Shown here one piece after another: positions 14,356 to 14,474 of a stretch of 14,474 bases of DNA (position 1 is the stretch's first letter; each line of letters starts with the position of its first letter). Under the pieces are notes generated by a model. The model made no database searches and had not been told where the DNA came from. It saw only the letters and a list, made by a program, of their open reading frames with translations. The stretch covers positions 1 through 14,474 of the forward strand of contig CAZWFW010000030.1 of the NCBI GenBank assembly GCA_964633445.1, given 5' to 3'. Position numbers and translations under genes: made by a program. The stretch comes from CAZWFW01 sp964633445. Its GTDB lineage: Archaea > Undinarchaeota > CAZWFW01.

Positions 14356-14474
14356 TTACTTTTCTTTACCTTTCTCCTTTAAATCGATAACCTCTAAAAA
14401 CTCTACTCTTTTGAAATCCTCATCAAAAGTAGCAATCTTCTTAATTCCATAATATTTGCATGTAGCCGCAATTA
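14356..14474 (-). CDS. vapC: Second VapC-like toxin, C-terminal part only (cut by window edge)
   Basis: The last 38 codons read IAATCKYYGIKKIATFDEDF, KRVEFLEVIDLKEKGKEK and stop at 14356-14358. This is almost the same as the end of the neighbouring toxin (IAATCKYYGIKKIATFDDDF), so the two are paralogues from a tandem duplication. The PIN-domain acidic pair in TFDEDF is present. The rest of the gene lies beyond the right edge, so whether it is intact is unknown. Confidence 0.8.
   Translation of the reverse strand, partial: IAATCKYYGIKKIATFDEDFKRVEFLEVIDLKEKGKEK

Noticed and set aside
1..14474. CRISPR array or regular short repeats.
   Set aside because: No evenly spaced direct repeats were seen; the only clear repeat is the duplicated vapC end.

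Overview
This is AT-rich archaeal DNA. Evidence for an archaeon: an archaeal-type glutamyl-tRNA synthetase, a short (230-residue) archaeal triosephosphate isomerase, an archaeal RNase J, a DUF483-like protein, TATA-box promoters lying about 26 bp from start codons (leaderless style), arginine encoded mostly by AGA/AGG, and archaeal-type toxin-antitoxin genes. I cannot name the lineage. AGA/AGG use and charged proteins fit a thermophile but do not prove it.

Layout. (1) 1-3457, plus strand: three coiled-coil genes of unknown function. The first is cut by the window edge. The last two overlap by ATGA, and the third carries two membrane segments. (2) 3629-5600, minus strand: a glycolysis pair, triosephosphate isomerase followed by phosphoglycerate kinase. 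(3) 5795-8981, minus strand: an unknown gene, a DUF433 antitoxin-like gene, a DUF5615 PIN-like toxin gene and gltX in one direction. The first three are each broken by single-base shifts. A nested palindrome lies just upstream. (4) 9120-11729: RNase J and an AmmeMemoRadiSam-type radical SAM gene diverge from a 41-bp promoter region. A roadblock/LC7 gene converges on the radical SAM gene. (5) 12046-12966: a DUF483-like gene. (6) 12967-13703: decayed DNA with a frameshifted IS6-like transposase remnant, what looks like the right end of an IS200/IS605 (tnpB) element, and a possible toxin-antitoxin remnant. (7) 13704-14474, minus strand: a tandem vapC-vapB-vapC array. The complete vapC and its vapB are each broken by a one-base shift in a homopolymer, and the second vapC runs off the edge.

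The most striking pattern is that every toxin-antitoxin-type gene that can be followed through its length carries at least one single-base frameshift. In each case the other frame continues with recognisable or clearly coding sequence and the repaired length is normal. The housekeeping genes between them (pgk, tpiA, gltX, RNase J, radical SAM) are intact. This points either to recent inactivation of several toxin-antitoxin loci or to local sequence errors; raw reads would decide. The second point of interest is the coiled-coil/membrane cassette at the left edge, for which I recognise no family.
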